From contig OX359191.1 in NCBI GenBank assembly GCA_947172415.1, positions 5,890,001 to 5,954,000 of the forward strand: a stretch of DNA of 64,000 bases. The letters are read 5' to 3'. Under the pieces are notes generated by a model that was not told the DNA's origin, ran no database searches, and was given only the letters and a program-made list of their open reading frames with translations. This stretch comes from Chondrosia reniformis. Lineage: Eukaryota; Porifera; Demospongiae; Chondrillida; Chondrillidae. The stretch's first letter is position 1. The number at the start of each line of letters is the position of its first letter. Position numbers and translations under genes: made by a program. This document shows, in pieces, positions 9,682 through 21,336 of this stretch.

Positions 9682-12600
9682 CTTCTTGTCTTTAGCCTCT
9701 TTAACCCTTTTGGCTACAACAACAAGAGAGGCCACCACATCAGCTTGCCTCTTAAAATCTTTACTTTGATCGGGAGGAATCAGCTGCAGGATGCCTGATA
9801 GGAGCTGGTTGAACCGCAATCCATGCAAAACATCTCCCACGCAGTGTTGAACTATCCTAAATATGGTAATTACAAGTTAAAATTGAAACAGAAAGAAACA
9901 GCTAAAAGTTCTCTTATAGAACTCTGTATAGGCATTCTGTCAGTAGCATTGACCTTCCAGAGGCAATAAGAACACCTATATATGTACAATGTCATACATA
10001 CCTTCGTAATTTAATCACAGTCAGTTCTATGCGCATGTGCACATACACATACATAACTGATGCTGAAGACATGGAGACACATGTAAATACGTAAATGACA
10101 GTGATTCTGACAATAGGATAACATTAGCATACAAATATACACTCTATGGACCCAAAAGATTAACAGGGTCTCTGTTTACCACATATATATTTAAGGATAC
10201 AAGTACTCTTTGATACGTATATCAAATTCTTCAGCTCACACGCAAATGATTATCACAGCTTTAATATACGTACGTATATTCCAACATATAGCCAATTACT
10301 TATACATTGCTTCATTTATTTTTATGACTTATGTACGAGTTCAGTTTATGCAGTGTGTATTTCTCTATAAGAAGTTGGAATACGTTTGTCAAAAATAGAG
10401 TATATTGAATACACAAAAATAGGTACATACATACTGTACGTACGTACATACACATATGCTGTACTATTCCAAACCAGTGGTGGAATTAGGGGATGTTTTG
10501 GGCAGGTGTTGAAGTGCCCCCTTTGAGTTCAAACGTTTGTATTAGCCAAATTTTAATCTCTAGTGAAACTATTTCTCTATGACATTTCTATATGTAACCT
10601 AGCACACACACTTTCCTCCTTACTAAATCCATCCCTGCTAACCTTGCACTTTTTACACTTACCAGTATAAGTGATGAGCTATTTCTTTAGACTTGCCAGC
10701 TCTACTCAACAGCAGCTCAAATACTGGGCCAGACGAGGACCATTCAGACCTCAATGACTACATGTGAAGGAGATAGAAACATAAAAGAGGAAAGTATAGG
10801 TATATACGTATATATGCTAAATGAAGTGATAAGGATTAACTGACTAACTGACTGGTTGAGTATCAGATAGAGGTACGTAGGTGTATGTATGCTGGGTTTA
10901 ACCCATCCATCTTCCTATGTCTACCTAACTGTATACATCAATCAGACAAGTGCCTAAACCTCATCATAGTGCACTTATGATGAGCTAAGAGTAGCAACTG
11001 GAAAATGGAGTAGTTACTTGAACTATCTGTGGCAGAAATGCAGTTAACACAGGATCAGATAATTGCTGCAGTGATTTAACAGCAAATGACCGTATTTTCA
11101 CATCAACAAATCTAAGACAAAAAACAAGAAACTATAGTATCAAAAACAAATATACGTACATAGATAAATGTGTATACAAACATCCATAAGCAAGTCATAT
11201 ATGCACAGTAATTCACATTTACCATTTAAATGTCTGCTAGATACATATACATAGATATACATTAAAATGTCTGTTAGATACATACATATACATTAGCTAG
11301 ATATACATTAAAATGTCTGATAAATATGTACATATACGGTAGCTAGATATATATTAAAATGTCTGTTAGATACATACATATACATTAGCTAGATATATAT
11401 TAAAATGTCTGTTAGATACATATAGATATACATTATGACAACTAATGATAACTAACTGAGGCGTGAGCAGGGCCAGTGCATCAAGGGGATCTAACAGCTT
11501 CCAGGTCTGCAGGATGTGGTAGAGTTCTACCCTTGCTGACTGCTTGTTGGGAGGAATGCATGATACTAGCATGGGTACTGCTAAATGGGAGCTTAGGGAG
11601 AGGGAGGAAAGGGAGTGCCTACACGTCCACAGTAGCTCCTGCTCATCCTTTTCAAGGGACTGCAAGTTGTCTTTAGAAGTTACTTTCTTCACCTTTTGCA
11701 TCATCTGAAGGCTAACATCTTTACTATTCCTAAAGAGTAAAGACGTACGTATATACCTATGTACACATGTATCAAATAGGCTGATATCATATTTTGAGAT
11801 ACGTAGTACGTAGTTGAATACTCTATAATTAAGTCATACACTATCAAAAGCCATTTATGAAAGTGTACAGTCTAAAGCTTTAAATGTATTAAAATACTGT
11901 AATACAATTTTGACTGCATGATGTAAACATTTCACTCCTCTATTATGAAGAACTTTAAAATGCATACTATAATCTTCATGCATGTGGAGACTTTACAGAA
12001 CACACTGCATGCACTTGGATAAATTATTCTTAGGGTTTCAAAGTAAACTGTAAAGTACTGAGATTATGCATAGTAAATTATACAAGCACATGCCTATATG
12101 ATTACCCCTCATGTACAGTACCTATGGACAAACGGTAGGTCTCCATGTACAATAGGCTGCTCAGGTACACCCTCAACCTTCAAGTAGAGCACCATGCTAC
12201 TGTCATCTGTCACATTGGGGTAGTAGGGGACAGTCTTCACATCTCCAACAAGCTCTCCAGGCCACATGCACAGGATGTGGACACCACTCCAGAAGTCACT
12301 GCAGTATTCCATCGCAATGTGAGGATATCATGTGAAGTCAAATGATAACCAAACCACAAGTATAATCAAGACACACATCATGAGAGGGAAAAACCTAAAA
12401 AAGCAACTACTGGGAAATTGAATTGGGACACCTGGCTATGACCACAAGTGCTCTGTCACTTGTAATGGTATTCATTATATTATTGGCTATTATTATTATC
12501 AGAACAAGCTGACAATCCAGACCTTACAGTGTGACATACTGAATTCAATAAAATGTCAGTTAAATGTATGAATAGAAACATATGATGTACATACTTATCT

Positions 12601-15600
12601 GTTCATATACTATACATTGTCTGAACATATTTCATATACTTAGTATCATTTCCAAAAACTAATATTAATACAAACTTCACAGCAGTAATAAGTTGGAGCA
12701 GTAAAAGGAAAAGAATGCTAAGGTTACACTAAGTATACTATAATAGGAAAATACTTATATACAAAATGGATATCTTGGGATCTAATAAATACTACACAGC
12801 TCTGTATGCCATTTGGCTGCATATAAATACATATCAGTAAATAATTTATAATAATCTGTGGATACGCTTACAGATTGGCCTTGAAAAGATTGGCAGAAAC
12901 AAATGCCATTGTCTCCTGAGGTCCTCCAATTGAAGTTAAAGTACAGATTAACTGTGTTTCAAGAGGCAAATGTGAGATAGAGATTGGCAATGTAACCCTA
13001 CAATAGAAGAAGCAGAATACTTATAATTTGTTGAGTTCTGCAAGGATAAGAGTGCCTATAAGCACACAACAAGCTACAGTTGTTACAGTAACTAATGTCC
13101 AAAACAGTAAAATTATTCCCATAACTGTTGTTATATTATGTTCAGCTGTCTTCATCAATGTTATCAAATAGTAATAATATCATGAGAGAGTGGTAAATTG
13201 CACATGAGTAGTGGTATTATATAATTACATATATAGGAAATACAGTATAACAATTGGTAGGGAGATCTGTACCAATTAACAGAGGTTCCACTAAAAACAA
13301 TCTAGACTATATAGTAAAAACATAATATAGGTTGAACTAGATTTCGACAACAGTATCAGGGGTGAGGCCTAAAGGTCCTACCTCACTAGCTGGGTACCCG
13401 GCACCAATTGTCAGGCTAATGTACTATACAAAGGTCAGCTTTGCAGTGTCGCAGTGCAAATAGAAGGAAGATTTTGACTACTCCTCCTGTTACTGTCTGT
13501 AAGAACGTACATGTGGTTACTCTCATATGATTTGTGAGTCTTGACCACAACATTATGAGGCACTGCAGGGGACTATCACTAGGTGGATGGCAAACCTAAT
13601 TAGGCATCTCAAAATTCAATAATAGTCTTTCATACTTCTAAATAGTTACTATAGTGGGTGGCAAATCTACTTGATGGATGATACAGTGATATGTAAATAC
13701 ATATGTCTATAATATCAGTATTTACTGTAAAAACAGCTACCTAGGGATGGCTAAAAGGGGATGATGATAAGTTCAATTCAATCCATTCTTATGGTAGGAT
13801 ACACTAGATGTAGACTAAAAATGAATATTAAAGTAGTTTAGTTAGCATTTGTGTATATGCATAATGGAACAATCTATAGAATATACGGTAAAACACACGC
13901 TCTATTATCATATTCTCATGTGATTCTCGATTCTTTTAGAGATTAGTCTGCACCATAAAGACACTTCGGTTAATTATGGGTGACACCCACAAGTACCCAC
14001 ATTATAAGGGTTCACGCCCTTTAACATGGATTTTATACGCAGTTTTCACGGAAGAGAATACCAATTCGTGGACCAGAGTAAAGAGTCAATCGAACGCTTT
14101 GTCTGTCCTATTTGCCAAGAATTAGTATACGAACCAGTTCAGACATCATGCGGACATTTATTTTGCGAACGTTGCTTGACGGTGCACATCGGGAAGAAGA
14201 ATCGCCTTTGCCCAACATGCAGGGAGCCGATTAGTGAAGATCCGCATAGAGATAGGTTTAATGAAAGAGAAGTACGAAAACTGAGAGTCAAATGTCCCAA
14301 CACTATAAAAGGTTGCTCGACTGTTGGAGATCTAGGTGACATCATTAAGCATCAAGCTTCCAGCGATGATGGCGGATGCCAGTTTCAGCTAGTGAAATGT
14401 AGCAATGACTGTGGAGAAGTAGTGGAAAGAAGACGTCTATTCGTTCACTTAAAAGAAGATTGCGTTCTTAGGCAACATAAGTGCCCGCATTGCTGGTATA
14501 AGGGAACATATAAGGAGTTTAGCACCCATTTAGATGTATGTCAAAATGTTCCTGTTGCCTGCCCCAATAACTGTGGACAAGACAAAATCAGGCGTAGGCT
14601 GATTTCAAGTCACATTCTGCACTGTCCGAAAGAGGTTGTGTGTTGTCGCTACAAGCAACTGGGATGTAAATGTCTTCTGACTAGAGAGAAAATGATAGAT
14701 CACATGGCAGACCAGAAAGATTATCATTTGGAAATGGCCCTTAATACTCTCTCTGAAATAACAAAGCATTATACTACATTAGTGGAAGTCCTGAAAACTA
14801 AAGGATTGTTTGTGTCAGAAACAGACATCCAACCAGATATTCCAAAGAGAGGCTGGCTGGAAGAAGATGTACTTCCACTGCATATTCCATGTACAGTTAA
14901 GATTGGAATACCTAATCCAGAACAAGCTGTGGTTAGGCGAGAAATTTACATCCATCCTCAGGGCAGCAAATACGAGATTGTTATTTTTATATCTCATACT
15001 ACATTGAGTGGAAAAATGGCTTGGCTAGACGTCTATGAGAATCGCACAAATCCTCCAACAGAAGAGTACATTGTAACATTGAAAATACTAAATCAAATAG
15101 AAGACAAGAACCACCTTACGATAGAAATGAAATTGAAAGGATGCAACGAATATATTATTATGCCAAAAAGGTTTCAAAATAAGAAAAGTGTTAAATACAT
15201 AGTGGATAAAGTGATGTTTTTTCAACTTACAAAACTTAAATAGTTAAGCCAGACATCATTTTGATACAAAACGTAGCATGTTTTGTTCTCAATAACTAAA
15301 AGTTGTTTAACATGTTTCATATTGGCCATAAGATTTATACTTCAAAAAATACACTTGAGAACATTTTCATTGTCTGTGTATTTATGACAACATCCAATAA
15401 AATTAAGGTTTAAGTTCATCTTGCTCAGTAGAGATAAGAATACTCAAAAAGAAAACAAAAAATTGAAATATGTACGTACATTAAGAAGTTCATCTCCATC
15501 CTAGAGGTAGCAAGTACGTATGTGCTTATACAAAAAGTGGGTAATATGTAACGTTACGGAAAAAATTGTGCTTCTTTAATTTTGTGACCACAATTGTGGA

Positions 15601-16737
15601 TACATTGCTATCTTATTGTCTAAAGCTTTTTAAACACACCATATGTTGGGCAAATGAAATGTTGTAAATGTAAGATAAATTAAAGTGTTTATATTATACG
15701 TAGCAATGAGGCCACATTGCCAACAGGACATCTCTTGCAAAACAACACTTAAATCTTTTTGGATATCACCACAGGTATAAACATATAGAATCTTAACCTT
15801 CCTTGAAAGTATACGTAGATAACCTGGATATTTCAATTTAGCAATTGGACACCTTATCTCCTTTACATTTAAACATTAGAGTATAGGAATTATCCCCCAA
15901 ACACACTTACTTTACAGCTAAATCATACTCTCATAGGACAACTAGCTTCTCCTACATTGCGTACCTTTATTACGTACATGCATGTCAACAATGAAGCAAT
16001 GCAGGTTCTACTAAACCTTCTACAGTCCCTACTAAACCAATTGGGTGGTGCACAAACCTCCCTACACCTCCATAAGGGAGATGAAGATTATGAATCTGAT
16101 ATTGCTGGCTTTTTGCTGGCACAGCATATGTACGTATGTATGTACGTACTGTATGTACTTCAATATAAACATATACGTATGTGTTTACCAATGGTTGTGC
16201 TTGAAGAGTACCTTTCATGTACGTACTCATCAGTTACCTATAGTTACATACGCATGTATAAGTGAGAATATAAGTTTCCACTTACCACTGGTTGAAGACA
16301 ATTACTGAAAAGAACCCTTTTTCAATTTTACCTTCCAAAGTCTTACTCTTGTTTGGTAGAGCATATGTTTTGTGATGCAAACTCAGTTGCAGTTGAAATT
16401 TTGCATTTCTACAGAAATGATCACACATTATGTAATGAAAACTCGAGTACATTTCCCAAAACTACAACGTTTGAGACTCCATACAGCATACTATATGCGC
16501 TCAATGAACTGTGAATATATGGGCTATTTTCTTATAAGGGGTAATGTTCTCATAGTCTCTTGGGACCAAACTTTATTATTCGCATTAGGATCGGACTTAA
16601 AAATAGTCTAAACCAAACTAAGACACTGTACAACAGGAATGTTGGTAATCACCATTACATGTACTACATGACTCTCCAAGGCCCATATGTACTGTACTTA
16701 CGTATAGTACATATACATACTGTATCTATATAGATGT

Positions 16738-16769
<32 letters not shown>

Positions 16770-19700
16770 CATACATACATACGTACGTAGGGATTTGAGC
16801 TTGTATGTTCATGTTACTTTCCAACTGAATATTAAAAACTCTTACCCTGTGGCTAAGATCTTGGGAAGTCTCGAGATACAGCCAACAAAAAGCTTCACCT
16901 GTTGGGTTACCTTGGCAGACTCAATGCTTTTCTTCATCCTTAGAGCTTCTCTCTCCAAGAGATAGTCCTTTACCTGATACACAGCACCAAAAAAGCTACA
17001 AAACTCTCCCACTATCTGCTCCACTGTACCAACTAATTTCTGCAAACAGAGTACAACTGGTTCAACAAGAGCTCCTTGACTCTCTACTAAAGTTTTAACA
17101 GATTTTGTCAGAGAGCTGATGGAGTCTGCAAGGGACGGTGTCTCCAGCCCATACAAAGTGGCACAGATGACCTTGACACAGTGTAGAAGAGACTCTAAAT
17201 CATTCAGAGTAATCATTACCTGCAAGATGTGACAAGTAAGTGGAAAATTACCAAAAAAGGATTGTCAAAAGTAAAAGTGAATACCTTAGCATTCATTTAC
17301 AAGTTCAATTTTATTTTTATGATCAACTAATTTGACTTACATTTAGGGATGATTCCAGTGATTTTGAAGCTGTTACAGTAGATTGTTTAAAATGCTTTAC
17401 TTTGTGATAGAAAATGGACATCAGATGTGCTAAGTGATCCCTTCAGAGTGGAAATGACCAATAATAGTAAGCAATTGTGCTAAGTGTAACGCTAATAGAG
17501 CATTGATAAAGTAGTCACTTGCTCATCTATGTACATATACAATTAGCACAAAATGCTAAAAAGGAAGAGTGTGTGCATACGTACGTATATGTAGCAATTA
17601 AACAGTCAGTAGGATTAACAGTAAAAGCTATGCAAAAGCTACTGCTTCAGTAAATGTATAAATGTACTGTATATACTGTACGTATGTTCCAAAATGGTGA
17701 AAAACTTTAAAATACACAATCAAAATTAACAGAAGGCACTGCAGGAGCAAATATCGTTTATCGTTCTATTTAGCTGGCTATAAATATTATTGAATAATAT
17801 TTTTGATGATATTTGGTTAATCTGCCAAACTCAATATTCCACCAAAAAGTGCTTGAACGAATTGTGGCAGATTATCCGGGTTACACTGTATATATTTAAT
17901 GGGTTTTATGTGTTAGCATGAATACTTTTCTTTAGAAAGGATCATCTTTCGACTTTTAGAGCATCTAAAAACACAGTTTTATTGTCTCTTCTTGGATGTC
18001 AGACGTTTCGACCCCGAGGGTCTTCTTCAGTGACTGTGTCTTTAGACATTCTAAAAGTCAAAAGATGATCCTTTCAAAAGATAAGTTCAATGCAGTTAGA
18101 AGAAATCCTTATTCTATTATGAATACTTTGTGGAGAAAACAATATCACAAAGCATACTTTACTCACTTTGAAACTAGCTTACTCCTCTGAGAAGTGATTG
18201 TATCATTTGTGTCAAGTGAATCTAAAGGAGATTTACTAAAACTCTTGTTTGGTCCATGTATTCTAATGAAAAATACAATACACACTAACTTGTCAACTCA
18301 TACACATATTTGTGTGATATAGCTAGGCTACTGACTTAACTATACAATACACACTAACTTGTCAACTCATACACATATTTGTGTGATATAGCTAGGCTAC
18401 TGACTTAACTATACAATACACACTAACTTGTCAACTCATACACATATTTGTGTGATATAGCTAGGCTACTGACTTAACTATACAATACACACTAACTTGT
18501 CAACTCATACACATATTTGTGTGATATAGCTAGGCTACTGACTTAACTATACAATACACACTAACTTGTCAACTCATACACATATTTGTGTGATATAGCT
18601 AGGCTACTGCCTTAACTATACAATACACACTAACTTGTCAACTCGTACATATTTGTGTGATATAGCTAGGCTACTGACTTAACTATACAATACACACCAA
18701 TACAAAGTCACCTCTGTAAAAGAGGAAGAAGACCTCGACAATAACACTCAGTGTAAACAGCTACATTAACCTATAGCTACCCCTCTAAGCATTTGTATAA
18801 TCTTATTACTGCTTCATGAATACTTTGAGTATTTAAAGAGAATTTAAAGAATGATCTCTCCTTATCAAAAACTAAATGCAATCTCCTGATCCTATGAATT
18901 AACTATTACACTTATAACACTATGGAAACAAGTAACAGTAAACAGAGAGCCACTATGCCTAGACGTGTGACTTGTACATAGGACAAGTCTACAAGATGAA
19001 CAATATTCCTTGATTTACTGTATGGAGAAACACACTTAATACAAGTTGCACTCATTGTATCTTAAAAAGGAGAAAGCACTTATCTCTGAGAAAGGTATTC
19101 AGTTAAAAATAGACATACGTACAGAGATATGTATTAGTGTAAACTGAATATCACCACAACATTGTGTTGATACCAATACTGCAAAATGAATTTGAAATTA
19201 CGGTGTGTATATAAACGTACAGGTGTGAAACTACATATATAATAAATTATTACACACAATCAATCAGTATATTAAAACAGCAAATTCAACTACATTGATA
19301 TATGTACAATGTGTCATTAAAGAGTGCAGTATTATAGTAATTGCTTCATAATAATTCATGTGTACTGCAGCCTGTAGTTAGTCTAAGAGAAGTGAAAATC
19401 AAAAAGGAATTGATTTGAAAAATTTAATACAGCCTACTTTCTGTGATTAATTTACACAAGCATGCAACTGGTGGCAAAGCTTTACAGGCAAGAATGCAAT
19501 TAAACATACATAAAGAAACAAAGCTCAGCAAAGGTAAACCAACAAACTAGAGGTCCCATCTAAACTACATGTATTGATATACCTCGAAATCATTAAATTG
19601 AACTGATTCATTTCTTCATCTTCAGATTTGCAAGTGACAAAAATACTGTTGTCGATTGCAACAGGACTGAAGGAAGGACTCAACATTTCTGATGGAGATG

Positions 19701-20728
19701 TGCTTTCAGATTTTGGATTGGGGAAATCAGAAAGCGAGAGTGGCCTTTTACTGTTTGCTGAACTACCCAAAACGTTGTCATCAACTTTGGTAGCTGGTGT
19801 GTCTATGGCTATACTGTATCTGTTGGATCCTTCAAGTCGTAGTACTGTTCCTGAGGTAGATCTTCGAGGACTTTTGCTGGACTGCCTTTGAGAATTTTGG
19901 GTGGGATTAGATGACAGGTACCCTGTAGAAGGTCCCTCTACTATAGTTGGCGTTACTCTCTTTTGGCCGGAATGAGGAACCCTGGGATACGAATTAATGG
20001 GTCTGGTAGGGTTAGAGATGGAGGCAATGGGTGTTCCCATGCTCCATGATTTTCTAGAGTGATGAGTTTGAAAAAAATTTTGCGATAACAACATTATATA
20101 TGAAAGCCATATAACTTAAGTTTTATGTACAACTTGAAGTGCCATCTAAGCACCCTTGGTATATACTATGGGCTAAGCTAAATTCAGAAAGAGAATATAT
20201 AACATTTAAGGAAATAAAGAGGCCTAATCGCGAGTAATGGAAATTTTATGTTGATTATGGAATCATAACGATCATCGGCTAAAACTAGCACGGCTAGTAT
20301 CCCGAAATACACCTGGATGTGATGATGTGATCACTACGGCCTAGAATTGTATGTACGTATATGTAAATTTCACAAAACCCTCATATCGATATACTTGATA
20401 CACGAAAACGAAGAAAAATAATAGATTCTAACCTTGTCAAACCGGCTTCGATAGTCGATTCGTTACGGCCATCGTACCATTTCGCACTGGGTTTTAGGAT
20501 ATGTGACTTGTGCTTTGTCTTAGCTAAAGCTTCTGAAGGTTTCTCTTCAGTTGGACGTAAATTGGATGCAGACAGAAACATCTTCTGTGAGTTAGTTGCC
20601 ATCTTTGGAGCTAGGGTTGGCGATGATGGTTTAATTTTTCTTGAAGACGGCACCTGTTTCGAAGCTTCGGGTTTACTTTCGAAACCTTCTTTGTTTTTCC
20701 AGTAATTGAAGACATCTTTATGAGCCAT
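9682..20728 (-). CDS. PIK3C2: Class II phosphatidylinositol 3-kinase-like gene (PIK3C2 type); kinase exons not in the window
   Basis: Reverse-strand multi-exon gene. Exons placed by GT-AG sites and matching phase: 20728-20433 (start M-A-H-K-D-V), 20053-19583 (disordered, Ser/Pro-rich, ending D-E-E-M-N-Q-F), 17429-17341, 17219-16846 (L-L-H-C-V-K-V-I-C-A-T-L-Y-G-L-E-T-P, a class II signature region), 12997-12872 and 12298-12122 (C2-like: L-P-I-S-I-S-H-L-P-L-E, then G-V-H-I-L-C-M-W-P-G), 11729-11457 (helical PIK domain, E-K-D-E-Q-E-L-L-W), 11111-11018 (F-V-D-V-K-I-R-S-F-A-V, F-L-P-Q-I-V-Q), 10757-10663 (I-A-H-H-L-Y-W) and 9856-9682 (V-A-K-R-V-K-E-A). The last exon has a good donor (GTGAGA), yet no G-D-D-L-R-Q-D, D-R-H or D-F-G exon lies between 9681 and 1. 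The Ras-binding exons and the first half of C2 were also not found. Class II enzymes make PI3P and PI(3,4)P2 on endosomal and clathrin membranes. Confidence 0.82.
11225..11440. repeat. Degenerate tandem repeat (about five copies, 45-60 bp) at a PIK3C2 intron/exon edge
   Basis: The phrase taaaatgtctgttagataca followed by tatacattagctagatatac recurs about five times with small length changes, ending about 20 bases from the donor side of the helical-domain exon (11457). It is purely non-coding. Confidence 0.75.
14026..15243 (+). CDS. TRAF-like RING/zinc-finger protein with divergent C-terminal domain, nested in a PIK3C2 intron
   Basis: An intact 405-residue single-exon gene starting at the ATG at 14026 (ttaacATGGA). 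RING: C27, C30, C42, H44, C47, C50, C62, C65. TRAF zinc fingers are at about residues 90-245, including the subfamily phrase V-G-D-L-G-D-I-I-K-H. The C-terminal ~130 residues sit where MATH is in the paralogues but lack the S-G-P-N-D...W-P-F signature. Only I-L-N-Q and the general strand pattern suggest a degenerate MATH domain. Its closest relative in the window is the gene at 36616-37872. It lies on the opposite strand inside the PIK3C2 intron between the exons at 16846 and 12997. Likely an E3 ligase or adaptor; ligand binding through the C-terminus may have changed. Confidence 0.85.
   Translation: MDFIRSFHGREYQFVDQSKESIERFVCPICQELVYEPVQTSCGHLFCERCLTVHIGKKNRLCPTCREPISEDPHRDRFNEREVRKLRVKCPNTIKGCSTVGDLGDIIKHQASSDDGGCQFQLVKCSNDCGEVVERRRLFVHLKEDCVLRQHKCPHCWYKGTYKEFSTHLDVCQNVPVACPNNCGQDKIRRRLISSHILHCPKEVVCCRYKQLGCKCLLTREKMIDHMADQKDYHLEMALNTLSEITKHYTTLVEVLKTKGLFVSETDIQPDIPKRGWLEEDVLPLHIPCTVKIGIPNPEQAVVRREIYIHPQGSKYEIVIFISHTTLSGKMAWLDVYENRTNPPTEEYIVTLKILNQIEDKNHLTIEMKLKGCNEYIIMPKRFQNKKSVKYIVDKVMFFQLTKLK
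15244..16845. other. PIK3C2 intron remainder with a (CATA)n microsatellite
   Basis: Non-coding AT-rich sequence rich in TACGTA words. A run of catacatacatacata occupies about 16741-16783 and ends in acgtacgta. The reading frames at 15957-16310 are made of the same repeat words on both strands and are not credible genes. A missing C2 exon of the PI3-kinase could be hidden here, but I could not identify it. Confidence 0.5.
16741..16790. repeat. (CATA)n / (TACG)n microsatellite
   Basis: About ten uninterrupted catac/ata units ending in acgtacgta. Visible directly in the sequence. Confidence 0.95.
17935..18075. repeat. Foldback element with a central GAAACGTC/CTGAAGAAG motif
   Basis: The left arm (gaaaggatcatctttcgac, then agagcatctaaa and aacacag) is complementary to the right arm (ctgtgtctttagac, then gtcaaaagatgatcctttc). 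The centre carries cagacgtttcgacc and ggtcttcttcagtgac, the dispersed motif described in the findings. A shortened relative lacking the centre lies at 48475-48550. Confidence 0.8.
18275..18700. repeat. 69-bp tandem repeat, about six copies, in a PIK3C2 intron
   Basis: Units start with acaatacacactaacttgtc at 18275, 18344, 18413, 18482, 18551 and 18620, with a partial unit at 18686. The first five are nearly identical; the sixth has a 3-base deletion and one substitution. No open frame spans it. Confidence 0.95.
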
Positions 20729-21336
20729 GGCTGATTTAATTCCGAAATGTAGCCAATCTACTGCATTACACTTTGCTTTCCCAAAGAAAAACGACTAAAG
20801 ACATTCATTTTTCAGATTGCACAATTACTTGGATAAAGAGATTCATGAAGCTGAGATAATTCAAAGGTCAATCACATTCCATTACTATGAATATTTTTAT
20901 TAGGCTATGAATACCATTTAATATAACCTTCTTGTTTACCCATAAGGTGTGTTGGCTGGAAAATAGGCCAGAGTTTGCTAGGAAAGCTTATGGACGGGAC
21001 ATGCGTTCTTTAGATGAAAACCCGGCTATTTGGATACTCATGAGTGTCGAAAACTATTTTTTACCCTGTCAAAGGTACCACATGGCAACTTAATTGATCT
21101 AATTAATTACTCTAGTTCAGCATTTTCTTTACTTAGAAACTCTTTTATTTGACGCCATTTTATCAAAAGCTAGCATCTTTGAAATCTCCGCTAACGTGGA
21201 AATTTTTAAGTCCTTTAGAGCATGCAATTCTGCTTGAATGAATATTTTAACAACATATTGTTATTTTGTTTACCCTTATTTATTGAAGAGTTAGCTATCA
21301 TAGTTTATTCACATTTTAGAATCTGAGAGAGATATC
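20729..21336. promoter_or_regulatory. Shared divergent promoter region between PIK3C2-like and RasGEF genes
   Basis: 608 bp separate the two start codons, which point away from each other, so both core promoters and 5' UTRs must lie here unless non-coding first exons exist elsewhere. No clear TATA box was found at a standard distance. The sequence is AT-rich with no repeats. Confidence 0.5.

Noticed and set aside
15957-16310. Overlapping frames of 81-102 codons on both strands
   Set aside because: Built from TACGTA/TATACG repeat words in a PIK3C2 intron; no domain and mutually overlapping.
17989-18040. Complete hammerhead ribozyme
   Set aside because: Only the CUGANGA-hairpin-GAAAC half is visible; an extra A follows the core and no closing stem III with the cleavage site was found.
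18275-18700. Direct repeats resembling a CRISPR array
   Set aside because: Units are contiguous with no spacers, in a eukaryotic intron; an ordinary minisatellite.
9682-20728. AP-5 or other adaptor-complex subunit
   Set aside because: First considered from the single exons; the helical-domain motifs (E-K-D-E-Q-E-L-L-W, F-L-P-Q-I-V-Q, I-A-H-H-L-Y-W) fix it as a PI3-kinase.
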